Positions 35,497-43,645 of a DNA stretch of 57,876 bases are shown here, piece by piece; the stretch's first letter is position 1, and the number at the start of each line of letters is the position of its first letter. This stretch comes from Streptococcus infantis (GTDB taxonomy: Bacteria > Bacillota > Bacilli > Lactobacillales > Streptococcaceae): assembly GCF_015546995.1 (NCBI RefSeq), contig NZ_JADMUH010000011.1, positions 1 through 57,876 of the forward strand, in the 5' to 3' direction. Position numbers and translations under genes: made by a program. A model generated the notes under the pieces. That model did not search any database. It was not told the origin of the DNA and worked only from the letters and a program-made list of their open reading frames with translations.

Positions 35497-35505
35497 ATTA
35501 TATCA
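35497..35505 (-). promoter_or_regulatory. Extended -10 promoter of the hsd operon
   Basis: The minus strand reads TGA-TATAAT at 35505-35497, about 95 nt upstream of hsdR. A clear -35 was not found. This is the only good promoter seen for the five-gene operon. Confidence 0.6.
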
Positions 35506-35577
35506 TATCCCATACAGAAAACGCCTTCTAGATCCTACTTCCTTCCCAAAAACCACATAGTCTTTCTCCCTAAAATA

Positions 35578-35586
35578 TGGTATAGT
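35578..35586 (+). promoter_or_regulatory. Extended -10 promoter of the VTT-domain gene
   Basis: TGG-TATAGT lies 29 nt upstream of the ATG. A small inverted repeat TAGTA/TACTA follows at the expected transcription start. Confidence 0.6.
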
Positions 35587-35614
35587 AGAATCATACTACA
35601 CAAGAGGAGTTTAC

Positions 35615-36235
35615 ATGTCACACGAGAAAGAAATGAAAGCTGTTTCTCCCCTTCTACAGCAAGCGATTCATATTTCCTCCATCGTCGGTGGAGTTGGTAC
35701 TGTAATATTCTGTATCTGGGCCTATCAGGCGGGTATCTTGCACTCCAAGGAAACCCTATCTGCCTTTATCCAACAGGCGGGTATCTGGGGGCCACCACTT
35801 TTTATTTTTTTACAGATTTTGCAGACGGTTGTTCCTATCATTCCAGGTGCTCTTACCTCCGTTGCAGGTGTCTTTATCTACGGGCATATCATCGGGACCA
35901 TTTACAACTATATCGGTATTGTCATTGGTTGTGCCATTATCTTTTACTTGGTTCGTCTCTACGGAGCACCCTTTGTCCAGTCCATGGTCAGCAAACGCAC
36001 CTATGACAAGTATATCGGTTGGTTAGATGAGGGCAATCGCTTTGACCGATTCTTTATCTTTATGATGATTTGGCCAGTTAGTCCAGCTGATTTTCTCTGC
36101 ATGTTGGCTGCTTTGACCAAGATGAGCTTCAAGCGGTATATGACCATTATTATCCTGACCAAACCCTTTACCCTGGTCGTTTACACCTATGGCTTGACCT
36201 ACATCATCGATTACTTTTGGCAGATGTTTGGCTAA
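35615..36235 (+). CDS. TVP38/TMEM64-family (VTT/DedA-like) membrane protein
   Basis: The 206-residue integral membrane protein has about five hydrophobic segments and a VTT domain. The motif PIIPGALTSVAGVFIYG (about 73-89) and the reentrant region before FVQSMVSKR are typical. Relatives of this superfamily include lipid scramblases and DedA proteins. The role in streptococci is unknown. ATG 35615 follows AAGAGGAG. It is monocistronic and convergent with the MFS gene across a shared terminator, and marks the right border of the accessory island. Confidence 0.82.
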   Translation: MSHEKEMKAVSPLLQQAIHISSIVGGVGTVIFCIWAYQAGILHSKETLSAFIQQAGIWGPPLFIFLQILQTVVPIIPGALTSVAGVFIYGHIIGTIYNYIGIVIGCAIIFYLVRLYGAPFVQSMVSKRTYDKYIGWLDEGNRFDRFFIFMMIWPVSPADFLCMLAALTKMSFKRYMTIIILTKPFTLVVYTYGLTYIIDYFWQMFG

Positions 36236-36277
36236 TACAAAAAAACTCAAGGATTCATCCTTGATTTTTTTTGTATT
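36234..36277. terminator. Bidirectional terminator between the VTT and MFS genes
   Basis: The long stem AATACAAAAAAACTCAAGGAT paired with ATCCTTGATTTTTTTTGTATT overlaps both stop codons and has T-runs on both strands. Confidence 0.9.
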
Positions 36278-37430
36278 AGGCTTCTTTTTTCAATAAAAAT
36301 GAAACAAGCACTGATGTAGCAATCATCCATGCTCCTAGAATGATGAAGGTCATTCGACCATCTGCAGTCACCAAGCCAATCCCTGAAAGAACGAAGGGTG
36401 TTAATGATGCTCCAAAAGAACATCCCAAAACAGCATAGGAAGTTGCTTTGTTGAGGAGTTTTGCAGGAATTCGCTCAGATATCAACTGAAAGACTGTCGT
36501 CAGAGCGATACTGTAGGCAAATCCTCCCAGGATAGAACCTGCAACCACCACCCAGAGTGATGGGGAAAGAGCAATGATGATTTGTCCGATACCAAAAGTG
36601 ACACCAGCGACCAATAGAAGTCTTTCCTTGAAGGTCGAAATCAGGAAAGAAAAGCTGATTCCAGCTAGAATCCCAATCAACTGCATGGCACTAAGTACCA
36701 AACTGGACAACTGAGCATCTCCAAACCCTGCCTCAATCATAAGACTTGGGATACGGAAGGTGATAGCAGTATTGGTACATACAATCACTGCGGCTGCAAT
36801 AGCAAGGAAGAAAATCAATTGGAGCATGGAACGAGTCAGTTTCGCTGCTTCTTCTGTCTGATGCTTGGACTCGTGAATTTCTTCCTTGTTGTAAGGGACA
36901 AAGAGAAGGAAGAGTACGAGAACTACTAGACCAGCTGCATAGGCTAGGAAGGTTGCTGTCCAGCCAAAGGCTAAGAGCTGACCGACTGCCAAGGTTAAGA
37001 TGGATGCTCCTACTACCTCAGCCGATCCACGAAAACCAAGCATTTGGATACGAGTCTTGCCGTGGTAACGTTCACTGATGATCGAAATAGCCTTGGCATT
37101 GAGCATTCCTACTCCAAGCCCAAATAGCAAGCGTGTCGCAAAGACAAAGTAATAACCCTGATACCAGAAAGGTGCAGTTCCACTGATGGATAAAATCAAG
37201 AGTCCCAAGGTCAACTGGAGACGTTCAGGAAAAATACGCTCTAGAACTCCGTTTAATAAAAGCATGGCCATAATCCCAAAGGAAGGGAGGCTGACCAAGA
37301 GTTCAACCTGACCAGTCGAATAGCCCTGATAATAGTCAAACATAGCAGGCAGGGCACTCGAAATTGAAAACGATGTGATCAATACTAACGATAGGGAGAG
37401 TATGCTCACTTTTTCCAAAAATTGTTTCAT
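36276..37430 (-). CDS. MFS transporter (DHA1-like, 12 helices)
   Basis: The 384-residue protein has about twelve hydrophobic segments in two halves with a basic central loop (PYNKEEIHESKHQ). The loop 2-3 motif is weak (NGVLERIFPERLQ). It belongs to the major facilitator drug-efflux/transport group; the substrate cannot be read from the sequence. The frame opens at ATG 37445, but GAGGAAAAG fits ATG 37430, so that start is used. It is monocistronic. Confidence 0.8.
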   Translation of the reverse strand: MKQFLEKVSILSLSLVLITSFSISSALPAMFDYYQGYSTGQVELLVSLPSFGIMAMLLLNGVLERIFPERLQLTLGLLILSISGTAPFWYQGYYFVFATRLLFGLGVGMLNAKAISIISERYHGKTRIQMLGFRGSAEVVGASILTLAVGQLLAFGWTATFLAYAAGLVVLVLFLLFVPYNKEEIHESKHQTEEAAKLTRSMLQLIFFLAIAAAVIVCTNTAITFRIPSLMIEAGFGDAQLSSLVLSAMQLIGILAGISFSFLISTFKERLLLVAGVTFGIGQIIIALSPSLWVVVAGSILGGFAYSIALTTVFQLISERIPAKLLNKATSYAVLGCSFGASLTPFVLSGIGLVTADGRMTFIILGAWMIATSVLVSFLLKKEA

Positions 37431-37530
37431 CTTTTCCTCATTCATTGTTCATTTTTCATATTATTAAAAAGGTCCTTTCCTATCATACACTCTTTAGCCA
37501 AAATTGGCAAGCGACTGAGCACCAAGACCA

Positions 37531-37581
37531 AAAGAAAAAGCGGGGGGCATCAAGAGCTGTGAAGTCTTGATGACATCCCAC
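37531..37581 (-). terminator. Terminator after ftsX
   Basis: A hairpin pairs GTGGGATGTCATCAAGA with TCTTGATGCCCCCC and is followed by CTTTTTCTTTT on the minus strand. Confidence 0.85.
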
Positions 37582-37611
37582 TTTTTTATGTGTTTTATCC
37601 AGTTATGTGAC

Positions 37612-38538
37612 TTAAATTTTCAAGAATCGACGCATTGAGATTCCTGAACCTAGTGAACCGATACAGATTCCGATGAGGAACAAGAGACCGATCATCAATG
37701 GAATAAAGGTATTCGGTGTAATCAAAGATAGGTTTTGACCAACCAAGGATGGGTTGACAGATTGGAACACTCGGTTATAGATAAAGTAAACCAATGCTGA
37801 TGGAAGAGCTGCTCCCAACAATCCGATAAAGGCACCTTCTAGCAAGAATGGCCCACGGATATAACCGTTCTTGGCACCAACCAAACGCATGATTTGGATT
37901 TCACGACTACGTGAAATAATAGTAATACGGATGGTATTTGAAATCAAGAAGACTGCGATAAAGATCAAGAGTCCTGCGATGACCAATCCCCATACACGGA
38001 TGAAGGAAGCCAACTTGAAGAGACGTTCGGTATTGGCACCACCGTCTTGAACTTCAGAGACACCTTCGATTTTCTTAGCTTCTTCAGCTACAGGTTTTAC
38101 ATCACTTGGTGAATTGGTATCTACGATGTAGGCATCATGAAGAGGGTTTGCATCTCCTTCAAATACCTTCCACTCGTCACCCATAGTTTCAGTCAGCTTT
38201 TGGTACTGCTCTTCTTTACTTGAGAAGGTTACATTTTTAACGGCTGGCAGAGCTTTAAGGGCGTTATAGACCTTGTGGTAGTCATTGTTCGTGACTGTTT
38301 GGCCTTCTTTTACAATGGTTTCACTGTTGTCTTCAACGTCTTTACGAACATAAACCATGACGCGGACGTTGTTTTCAATATCAGTTGCTAATTTCGCAGT
38401 ATTGAAGATAACTGAAGCAAAGATAGCAACCAAGGTCAAGGTAATCATTACTGAACTGACCGCAGCAATGGTCATCCATCCATTACGCTTTAAACTTTTT
38501 AAAGCTTCGAACAGATGGCGGAAAAATCTACTAATCAT
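37612..38538 (-). CDS. ftsX: Cell-division protein FtsX
   Basis: The 308-residue polytopic protein has four membrane helices and a large extracellular loop between helices 1 and 2 (about 45-165). In streptococci this loop binds the peptidoglycan hydrolase PcsB, and FtsEX opens its activity during division. The frame is open from 38595, but GGAGAG and the family length place the start at ATG 38538, overlapping ftsE by 8 nt. Confidence 0.94.
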   Translation of the reverse strand: MISRFFRHLFEALKSLKRNGWMTIAAVSSVMITLTLVAIFASVIFNTAKLATDIENNVRVMVYVRKDVEDNSETIVKEGQTVTNNDYHKVYNALKALPAVKNVTFSSKEEQYQKLTETMGDEWKVFEGDANPLHDAYIVDTNSPSDVKPVAEEAKKIEGVSEVQDGGANTERLFKLASFIRVWGLVIAGLLIFIAVFLISNTIRITIISRSREIQIMRLVGAKNGYIRGPFLLEGAFIGLLGAALPSALVYFIYNRVFQSVNPSLVGQNLSLITPNTFIPLMIGLLFLIGICIGSLGSGISMRRFLKI

Positions 38539-39223
38539 CGTATCCGTACTCTCCTTTCGCTTCATCACGTACCACGCGACCATTCTCGATGGCAATAACG
38601 CGGTGGCGCAAGGTATTTACGATTTGGCTGTTGTGGGTCGCCATCAAAACAGTTGTCCCTTGAAGATTGATACGTTCCAAGAGGTTCATGATTTCCCATG
38701 AGTTATCTGGGTCCAAGTTTCCTGTTGGTTCGTCGGCAATCAAAACCTTAGGATTGTTTACGATAGCACGCGCAATGGCGATACGTTGTTGCTCACCACC
38801 TGAAAGTTCATTCGGGAATGAACGAACCTTGTGCTTCAAACCGACAAGGTCCAAGACTTCCATAACACGTTTTTTGATGTTACGACGACTTTCACCAACA
38901 ACCTCCATGGCGTAAGCAATGTTCTCATAAACGGTTTTCTTTGGCAAAAGTTTGTAATCCTGAAAGACTACTCCAACGTTTCTACGCAAGAACGGAATAT
39001 CTTTCTTTTTAATCTTAACGAGGTTATAACCTGCAACTTGCAAGCTCCCTTTGTCGATTTTGACCTCACGATACAAGGCACGGATAAAAGTTGATTTACC
39101 AGCACCTGAAGGTCCTACGATGTAGGCAAATTCTCCTGCATCGATATTTACAGTGATGCCACGTAGGGCTGTTGTCCCGTTGTCATATTTTTTGACAACA
39201 TCTCTCATTTCAATGATTGACAT
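38531..39223 (-). CDS. ftsE: Cell-division ATPase FtsE
   Basis: The 230-residue ABC ATPase has Walker A GPSGAGKST, signature LSGGEQQR and Walker B VLIADEPTGNLD. It is the cytoplasmic partner of FtsX, driving PcsB activation. ATG 39223 lies 15 nt after prfB, so prfB-ftsE-ftsX are transcribed together as in other streptococci. Essential in S. pneumoniae. Confidence 0.95.
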   Translation of the reverse strand: MSIIEMRDVVKKYDNGTTALRGITVNIDAGEFAYIVGPSGAGKSTFIRALYREVKIDKGSLQVAGYNLVKIKKKDIPFLRRNVGVVFQDYKLLPKKTVYENIAYAMEVVGESRRNIKKRVMEVLDLVGLKHKVRSFPNELSGGEQQRIAIARAIVNNPKVLIADEPTGNLDPDNSWEIMNLLERINLQGTTVLMATHNSQIVNTLRHRVIAIENGRVVRDEAKGEYGYDD

Positions 39224-39238
39224 GTGACTTCCTTTCTT

Positions 39239-40334
39239 TTAACTGATACGCCATTTCAGATAAGCATCGATGAAACCATCTAGGTCTCCATCCATTACCT
39301 TATCTACTTGCGCTACTTCAAAGTTTGTACGATGGTCTTTTACCATTGTATAAGGCGTAAATACATAGGAGCGGATTTGGCTTCCCCATGTAATTTCCTT
39401 TTTCTCACCCTTGAGCGAGTCTACCTCAGCAGCTTTTTTTTCCTGCTCCATCTGGTAGAGTTTTGCCTGAAGCATCTTCATAGCACGGTCACGGTTTCCG
39501 TACTGAGTACGGTCGACGGTTGATGCTACGACGATCCCTGTCGGAATGTGAGTCAAGCGGACACCTGTTGAAACCTTGTTGACGTTTTGTCCACCTGCTC
39601 CACCTGAACGGAAGGTATCCATCTTGATATCATCCTCACGGATGTCAACTTCGATGGTATCATCCAATTCTGGCATAACTTCTACAGATGTAAATGAGGT
39701 GTGGCGACGTTTAGCAGAGTCAAATGGTGAAATACGGACCAAACGGTGAACTCCCATCTCTGACTTGAGAAGACCATAAGCATTTGGTCCTTCAAAAGAC
39801 AAGGTTACTGACTTGATTCCTGCCTCATCACCTGCTTGGTAGTCTAAGACCTCAACCTTGAAGCCTTTGGCATTTCCATAGCGAGTATACATACGAAGGA
39901 GCATATCGCCCCAGTCTTGAGCCTCTGTCCCCCCTGAACCAGGATGGATTTCAAGGATGGCATTGTTGTGATCATAGGGTTCTGACAAGAGAAGGGTCAT
40001 TTCGTAGCTAGTCATCATCTGATCTAACTCAGAGAGTTTCTCAACCAACTCATCCTTAACGGATTCATCCTCTGCCAAAAAGTCCAGTAAAATCTCAACT
40101 TCATCCTGCAACTCATCCATCTTGTGGAAGGTATTATAGGTATTTTTGAGTTCGTTTAATTCTTGCGACGTTTTTTGGGCCGCAATATTATCGTTCCAAA
40201 AATCAGGTTCTGTCATTTTGTTTTCCAAAATGGCAATTTCTTCCTCTAAACCTTCGAGGTCAAAGAGACCCCCTGAAAGAAGCTAATTTTTCACGATTTG
40301 CGTCAATTTTTTGACGAATTTCTGAAATGTCCAT
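39239..40334 (-). CDS. prfB: Peptide chain release factor 2 with programmed +1 frameshift
   Basis: RF2 releases peptides at UGA and UAA codons. The gene starts at ATG 40334 and reads 24 codons to CTT (40265-40263), followed by in-frame TGA (40262-40260). Shifting +1 there continues for 340 residues, giving 364 in total. The shift site AGGGGGT-CT-CTTTGAC is the classical autoregulatory site: an internal Shine-Dalgarno, a slippery CTT and a poor TGA C context. SPF (202-204) recognises the stop codon and GGQ (247-249) catalyses release. An ORF caller would report only the downstream frame. ftsE follows 15 nt later. Confidence 0.96.
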
Positions 40335-40360
40335 ACATACTCCTTTAATTGTATCGTTTT

Positions 40361-40369
40361 ATTATACCA
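40361..40369 (-). promoter_or_regulatory. Extended -10 promoter of prfB-ftsEX
   Basis: The minus strand reads TGG-TATAAT (40369-40361), 27 nt upstream of the prfB start. Confidence 0.65.
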
Positions 40370-40462
40370 TAATTTTTTTTATTTATCTAATCGGTGTTTT
40401 TCTAATTTAGTATCAATATATTTCTGCAAGACATCTACTCGCCTGATTTCTAGCAAAATTTT

Positions 40463-40493
40463 AAAAACCTCACAAGAATTTTCCCGTGAGATT
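40463..40493 (-). terminator. Terminator after the amidohydrolase gene
   Basis: The stem AAATCTCAC/GTGAGGTTT (minus strand) is followed by TTTAAAATTTT. Confidence 0.8.
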
Positions 40494-40514
40494 TAGAGAA
40501 TTTATACTACTTTT

Positions 40515-41774
40515 TTACAAGTTAACCGTCAGCACTTGACCGCCTTTCACGACTTGCTCACCAGCGATATAGACATCATTAACATCACTGGATTTGACGG
40601 CATAAACGAGGTGAGATAGCATATTTTCTTGAGGTTGAAGATGGATTTTTCCTTGGGGTTGAATGACGAGAAAATCAGCCTGCTTGCCGACTTCTAGGCT
40701 GCCAATTTCATCCTCCATTCCCAATACCTTGGCTCCTTCAATGGTCAGGGCCTTGAGGGCAGTTTCGATTGGAAATTGGCTGGCATCGCCACTCTTCATC
40801 TTCTGTAAGAGTGCTGCTGTCCGCCCTTCCTCAAACATATCCAGGTTATTGTTAGAAGCAACTGAGTCCGTCGCAATACCAACTGCTACTCCTTCCTGTT
40901 GAAGTTGAACGACTGGTGCAATGCCTGAGGCTAATTTGAGGTTGCTGATAGGGTTGTGGGCGATAGCAACTTGTGAATCTGCCAAGCGGGTAATTTCTGC
41001 TTCATTTAACTCCACACCATGGGCAAAGACAGCTTTATGATTTAAATATCCAAGCTCATCTAGAAAGGCTAATGGGCGTTTGCCATAGCGTTTCAGGATA
41101 ATGCCTGACTCTTCCTGTGTTTCTGCAACATGGATATGAAGTGGAATGTTTTCTTCTTTTGCTAGCTCAAGACTTGCCTCCAGCAAATCTAGACTACAAC
41201 TGTAGGGCGAATGATGGGCCACCATAACCTTGAACTTGGGATCCTTGTAGCCTTTGATTGTCTCGATAACAGCTCGAGTTCTAGCGATAGTCTCATTCGT
41301 AGTCTCAGCTTCTGAAGAAAAGAGGGTTGGAGAAAAATAGCAACGCATCTTGGAAACCTTGACTGCCGCATAAATCTCAGCTATATCCACTCCATTAGGA
41401 TTGTACATATCATTGAAGGTTGTTGTCCCTGATTGAAGCATCTCCGTTAGAGCCTCTTTGACAGCTTTTGTGGTCATGTCAGGCGTAAATCCTGCTTCTG
41501 CTGGCCAGATATAGTCCTCTAGCCATTCGTGGAGATTGCTATCATCACGAATACCTCTCAAACCTGTCATGGCAGAGTGAGTATGGCAGTTAACCAAACC
41601 AGGCATAATCCAGGCACCCTGATAGTCTATAAGCTGTTCAGCTTGATCTAAGATTTCTTGTTTCTCTTGGCCAACATAGACGATTTGAGATTCTTTGACA
41701 GCTAAAATCCCATCTAGATAGACATTGAAATCTTGGTCACAAGTCACGATATTTACATGCTGAAAGACTTTCAT
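40515..41774 (-). CDS. Amidohydrolase, MtaD/TRZ-ATZ family (adenosine-derivative deaminase)
   Basis: The 419-residue metal-dependent deaminase has the first ligand pair HTH (His64, His66), a VAHHSPYSCS segment, and IHVAETQEE with a further His. The Asp of ATDSVASNNN completes the site. Closest named activities are 5'-methylthioadenosine and S-adenosylhomocysteine deaminase, which would salvage by-products of SAM use; other aminohydrolase substrates are possible. ATG 41774 has an AAGGAG ribosome site further upstream. A terminator separates it from the ABC exporter genes, so it may have its own promoter. Confidence 0.8.
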   Translation of the reverse strand: MKVFQHVNIVTCDQDFNVYLDGILAVKESQIVYVGQEKQEILDQAEQLIDYQGAWIMPGLVNCHTHSAMTGLRGIRDDSNLHEWLEDYIWPAEAGFTPDMTTKAVKEALTEMLQSGTTTFNDMYNPNGVDIAEIYAAVKVSKMRCYFSPTLFSSEAETTNETIARTRAVIETIKGYKDPKFKVMVAHHSPYSCSLDLLEASLELAKEENIPLHIHVAETQEESGIILKRYGKRPLAFLDELGYLNHKAVFAHGVELNEAEITRLADSQVAIAHNPISNLKLASGIAPVVQLQQEGVAVGIATDSVASNNNLDMFEEGRTAALLQKMKSGDASQFPIETALKALTIEGAKVLGMEDEIGSLEVGKQADFLVIQPQGKIHLQPQENMLSHLVYAVKSSDVNDVYIAGEQVVKGGQVLTVNL

Positions 41775-41835
41775 CCCTAGGCTCCTTTTCTATATAAGTA
41801 TTCATACTGGATAATTTTTCTAGCTATTGTAACAA

Positions 41836-41860
41836 AAAAGTCACCCTAAGGCAACTTTTC
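41836..41860 (-). terminator. Terminator after the ABC exporter pair
   Basis: The hairpin AAGTTGCC-TTA-GGGTGACTT (with G-T pairs) is followed by TTTTTTG on the minus strand. Confidence 0.75.
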
Positions 41861-41895
41861 TTGTTTGTTCATTAGCATTATAACGGCTTTCCCAT

Positions 41896-43644
41896 TTATT
41901 CTGGGCTAAAAGCTGCTGCTTGCTGCATTTGATAGTATTTGCCTTTTCTCGTCATAAGTTCCTCATGATTGCCGTGCTCGACAATATCTCCATCGACCAA
42001 GACAAGAATCAAATCAGCATCTTGAATGGTCGATAAACGGTGGGCAATGATAAAACTTGTCCGACCTTTCATGAGTTTGGCAAAGGCGTCCTGAACCAGC
42101 ACCTCTGTCCGGGTATCGATGGATGAAGTCGCCTCGTCTAAGATTAGAATCTTAGGAATGGCTAGAAAGACGCGGGCAATGGTCAAAAGCTGAGTTTGAC
42201 CAACAGACAAGGATTCCCCTGCATTTTCAAGCTTGGTATCATATCCCTGTGGCAATTGTTGGATAAAGAAATCCGCATTTGCTGCCTTGGCTGCTACAAT
42301 GACCTGATCTCGGCTAGCATCAGGATTGCCAAAGGCAATATTGTCATGAATGGTTCCCTGCTTGAGCCAAGTTTCTTGGAGCACCATCCCAAACTGCTGT
42401 CGAAGAGATGCTCGAGTATAGTCGTAAATAGAATGACCGTCTAGCAAAATATCTCCTGAGTTAATCGGGTAAAAACGCATGAGGAGATTGATAAGGGTAG
42501 ACTTACCAGCACCCGTTGGTCCAACGATAGCAACCATACTACCAGCTGGAATATCAATAGACAGATCCTTAATCAAGATCTTTTCAGGATTGTAACCAAA
42601 TGTAACATGTTTAAAGGAAATAGCTCCCTTGACTTGGTCGCTGTTCAATTCTTTAAGACCAGTTTCTGTAACCTCTGGACTTTTTAGAACAGCATAAACA
42701 CGTTCTGCACAAGCTAAGGCGCTTTGCAACTCGGCTAAGACTGATGAAATATCGTTAAAAGGCTTGGTGTACTGCTGCACATAGTTCAAAAAGGTCACTA
42801 AACGCCCAACCGTCAAAGTAGAACCCGCCATGATGCGCAAGGCTCCAACACCAGCAAGTAGAGCATAAATGAGGGCATTGACAAAACGGGTGGAAGGATT
42901 GACTGTCGATGAATAAAAGATAGCCGACTGAGAATAACCTGCGTAGTTGTCATTTGCCTCATGAAGTCTCTCAATAAATTCTTCCTGAGCATTGAAGGAC
43001 TGGATAATGTTCTGTTGGGTGAGCGATTCTTCTATCAACTGAGTCTGAATTCCCCTAGTCTCTGTCTGCTTTTGAAAGAGATGGTAGGATTTCTTGGCAA
43101 TAAAGCGTGAAACGACCATAGATAGAGGTGTCAAGAGCAGAACCAAGAGAGTCATCAATAGATGGATTTGTAGCATAGCAAGGATGCTGACCAAAATCAT
43201 CAAAACTCCTATGAAAAATTGGTTGAAAATCATATTCAGACCCGCTGCCAACTGCTCGATATCTGTCGTCACACGGCTGACCATTTCCCCACTACCTTGT
43301 CTATCTACAAGGGCAATCGGAAGACGATGGAGCTTTTCAATGATTTTTTCGCGCAAATCTCTGGTATAGGAGAAAATCAGTCGATTATAGAGGAGAGGAT
43401 TGGCCCATTGTACCAGCGTATTTCCTATGACCACCAAAATCATCTGGAGGAAAATCTGCCAAAATAGCTGGGATGAACCATCAACTAGGACTTGGTCAAT
43501 CACCTGTCCTATCAAGATTGGTAGATAGATTGATAGGGCTACCTGAGCAATGGTACCCAAGAAAGCCAGGAAAAGAAGGACGGGATGACCAGCTAAATCT
43601 ATTGCTAATCGTTTAAGGGTTTGACTTGCGTGTTTGCCTTTCAT
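41896..43644 (-). CDS. ABC exporter half-transporter B (heterodimer, catalytic Glu present)
   Basis: The 582-residue membrane-ATPase fusion has about six N-terminal helices and an ATPase domain with Walker A GPTGAGKS (375-382). Walker B LILDE has the catalytic Glu504, but the signature is degenerate, LSVGQ (479-483). It pairs with the upstream subunit, which is degenerate in the complementary way, so one ATP site is canonical and one is not. This resembles LmrCD, BmrCD and PatAB multidrug exporters. ATG 43644 follows AAAGGAGG, one nt after the partner's stop. The substrate is unknown; position suggests pneumococcal SP_1357/1358 orthologues rather than PatAB. Confidence 0.85.
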   Translation of the reverse strand: MKGKHASQTLKRLAIDLAGHPVLLFLAFLGTIAQVALSIYLPILIGQVIDQVLVDGSSQLFWQIFLQMILVVIGNTLVQWANPLLYNRLIFSYTRDLREKIIEKLHRLPIALVDRQGSGEMVSRVTTDIEQLAAGLNMIFNQFFIGVLMILVSILAMLQIHLLMTLLVLLLTPLSMVVSRFIAKKSYHLFQKQTETRGIQTQLIEESLTQQNIIQSFNAQEEFIERLHEANDNYAGYSQSAIFYSSTVNPSTRFVNALIYALLAGVGALRIMAGSTLTVGRLVTFLNYVQQYTKPFNDISSVLAELQSALACAERVYAVLKSPEVTETGLKELNSDQVKGAISFKHVTFGYNPEKILIKDLSIDIPAGSMVAIVGPTGAGKSTLINLLMRFYPINSGDILLDGHSIYDYTRASLRQQFGMVLQETWLKQGTIHDNIAFGNPDASRDQVIVAAKAANADFFIQQLPQGYDTKLENAGESLSVGQTQLLTIARVFLAIPKILILDEATSSIDTRTEVLVQDAFAKLMKGRTSFIIAHRLSTIQDADLILVLVDGDIVEHGNHEELMTRKGKYYQMQQAAAFSPE

Positions 43645-43645
43645 T

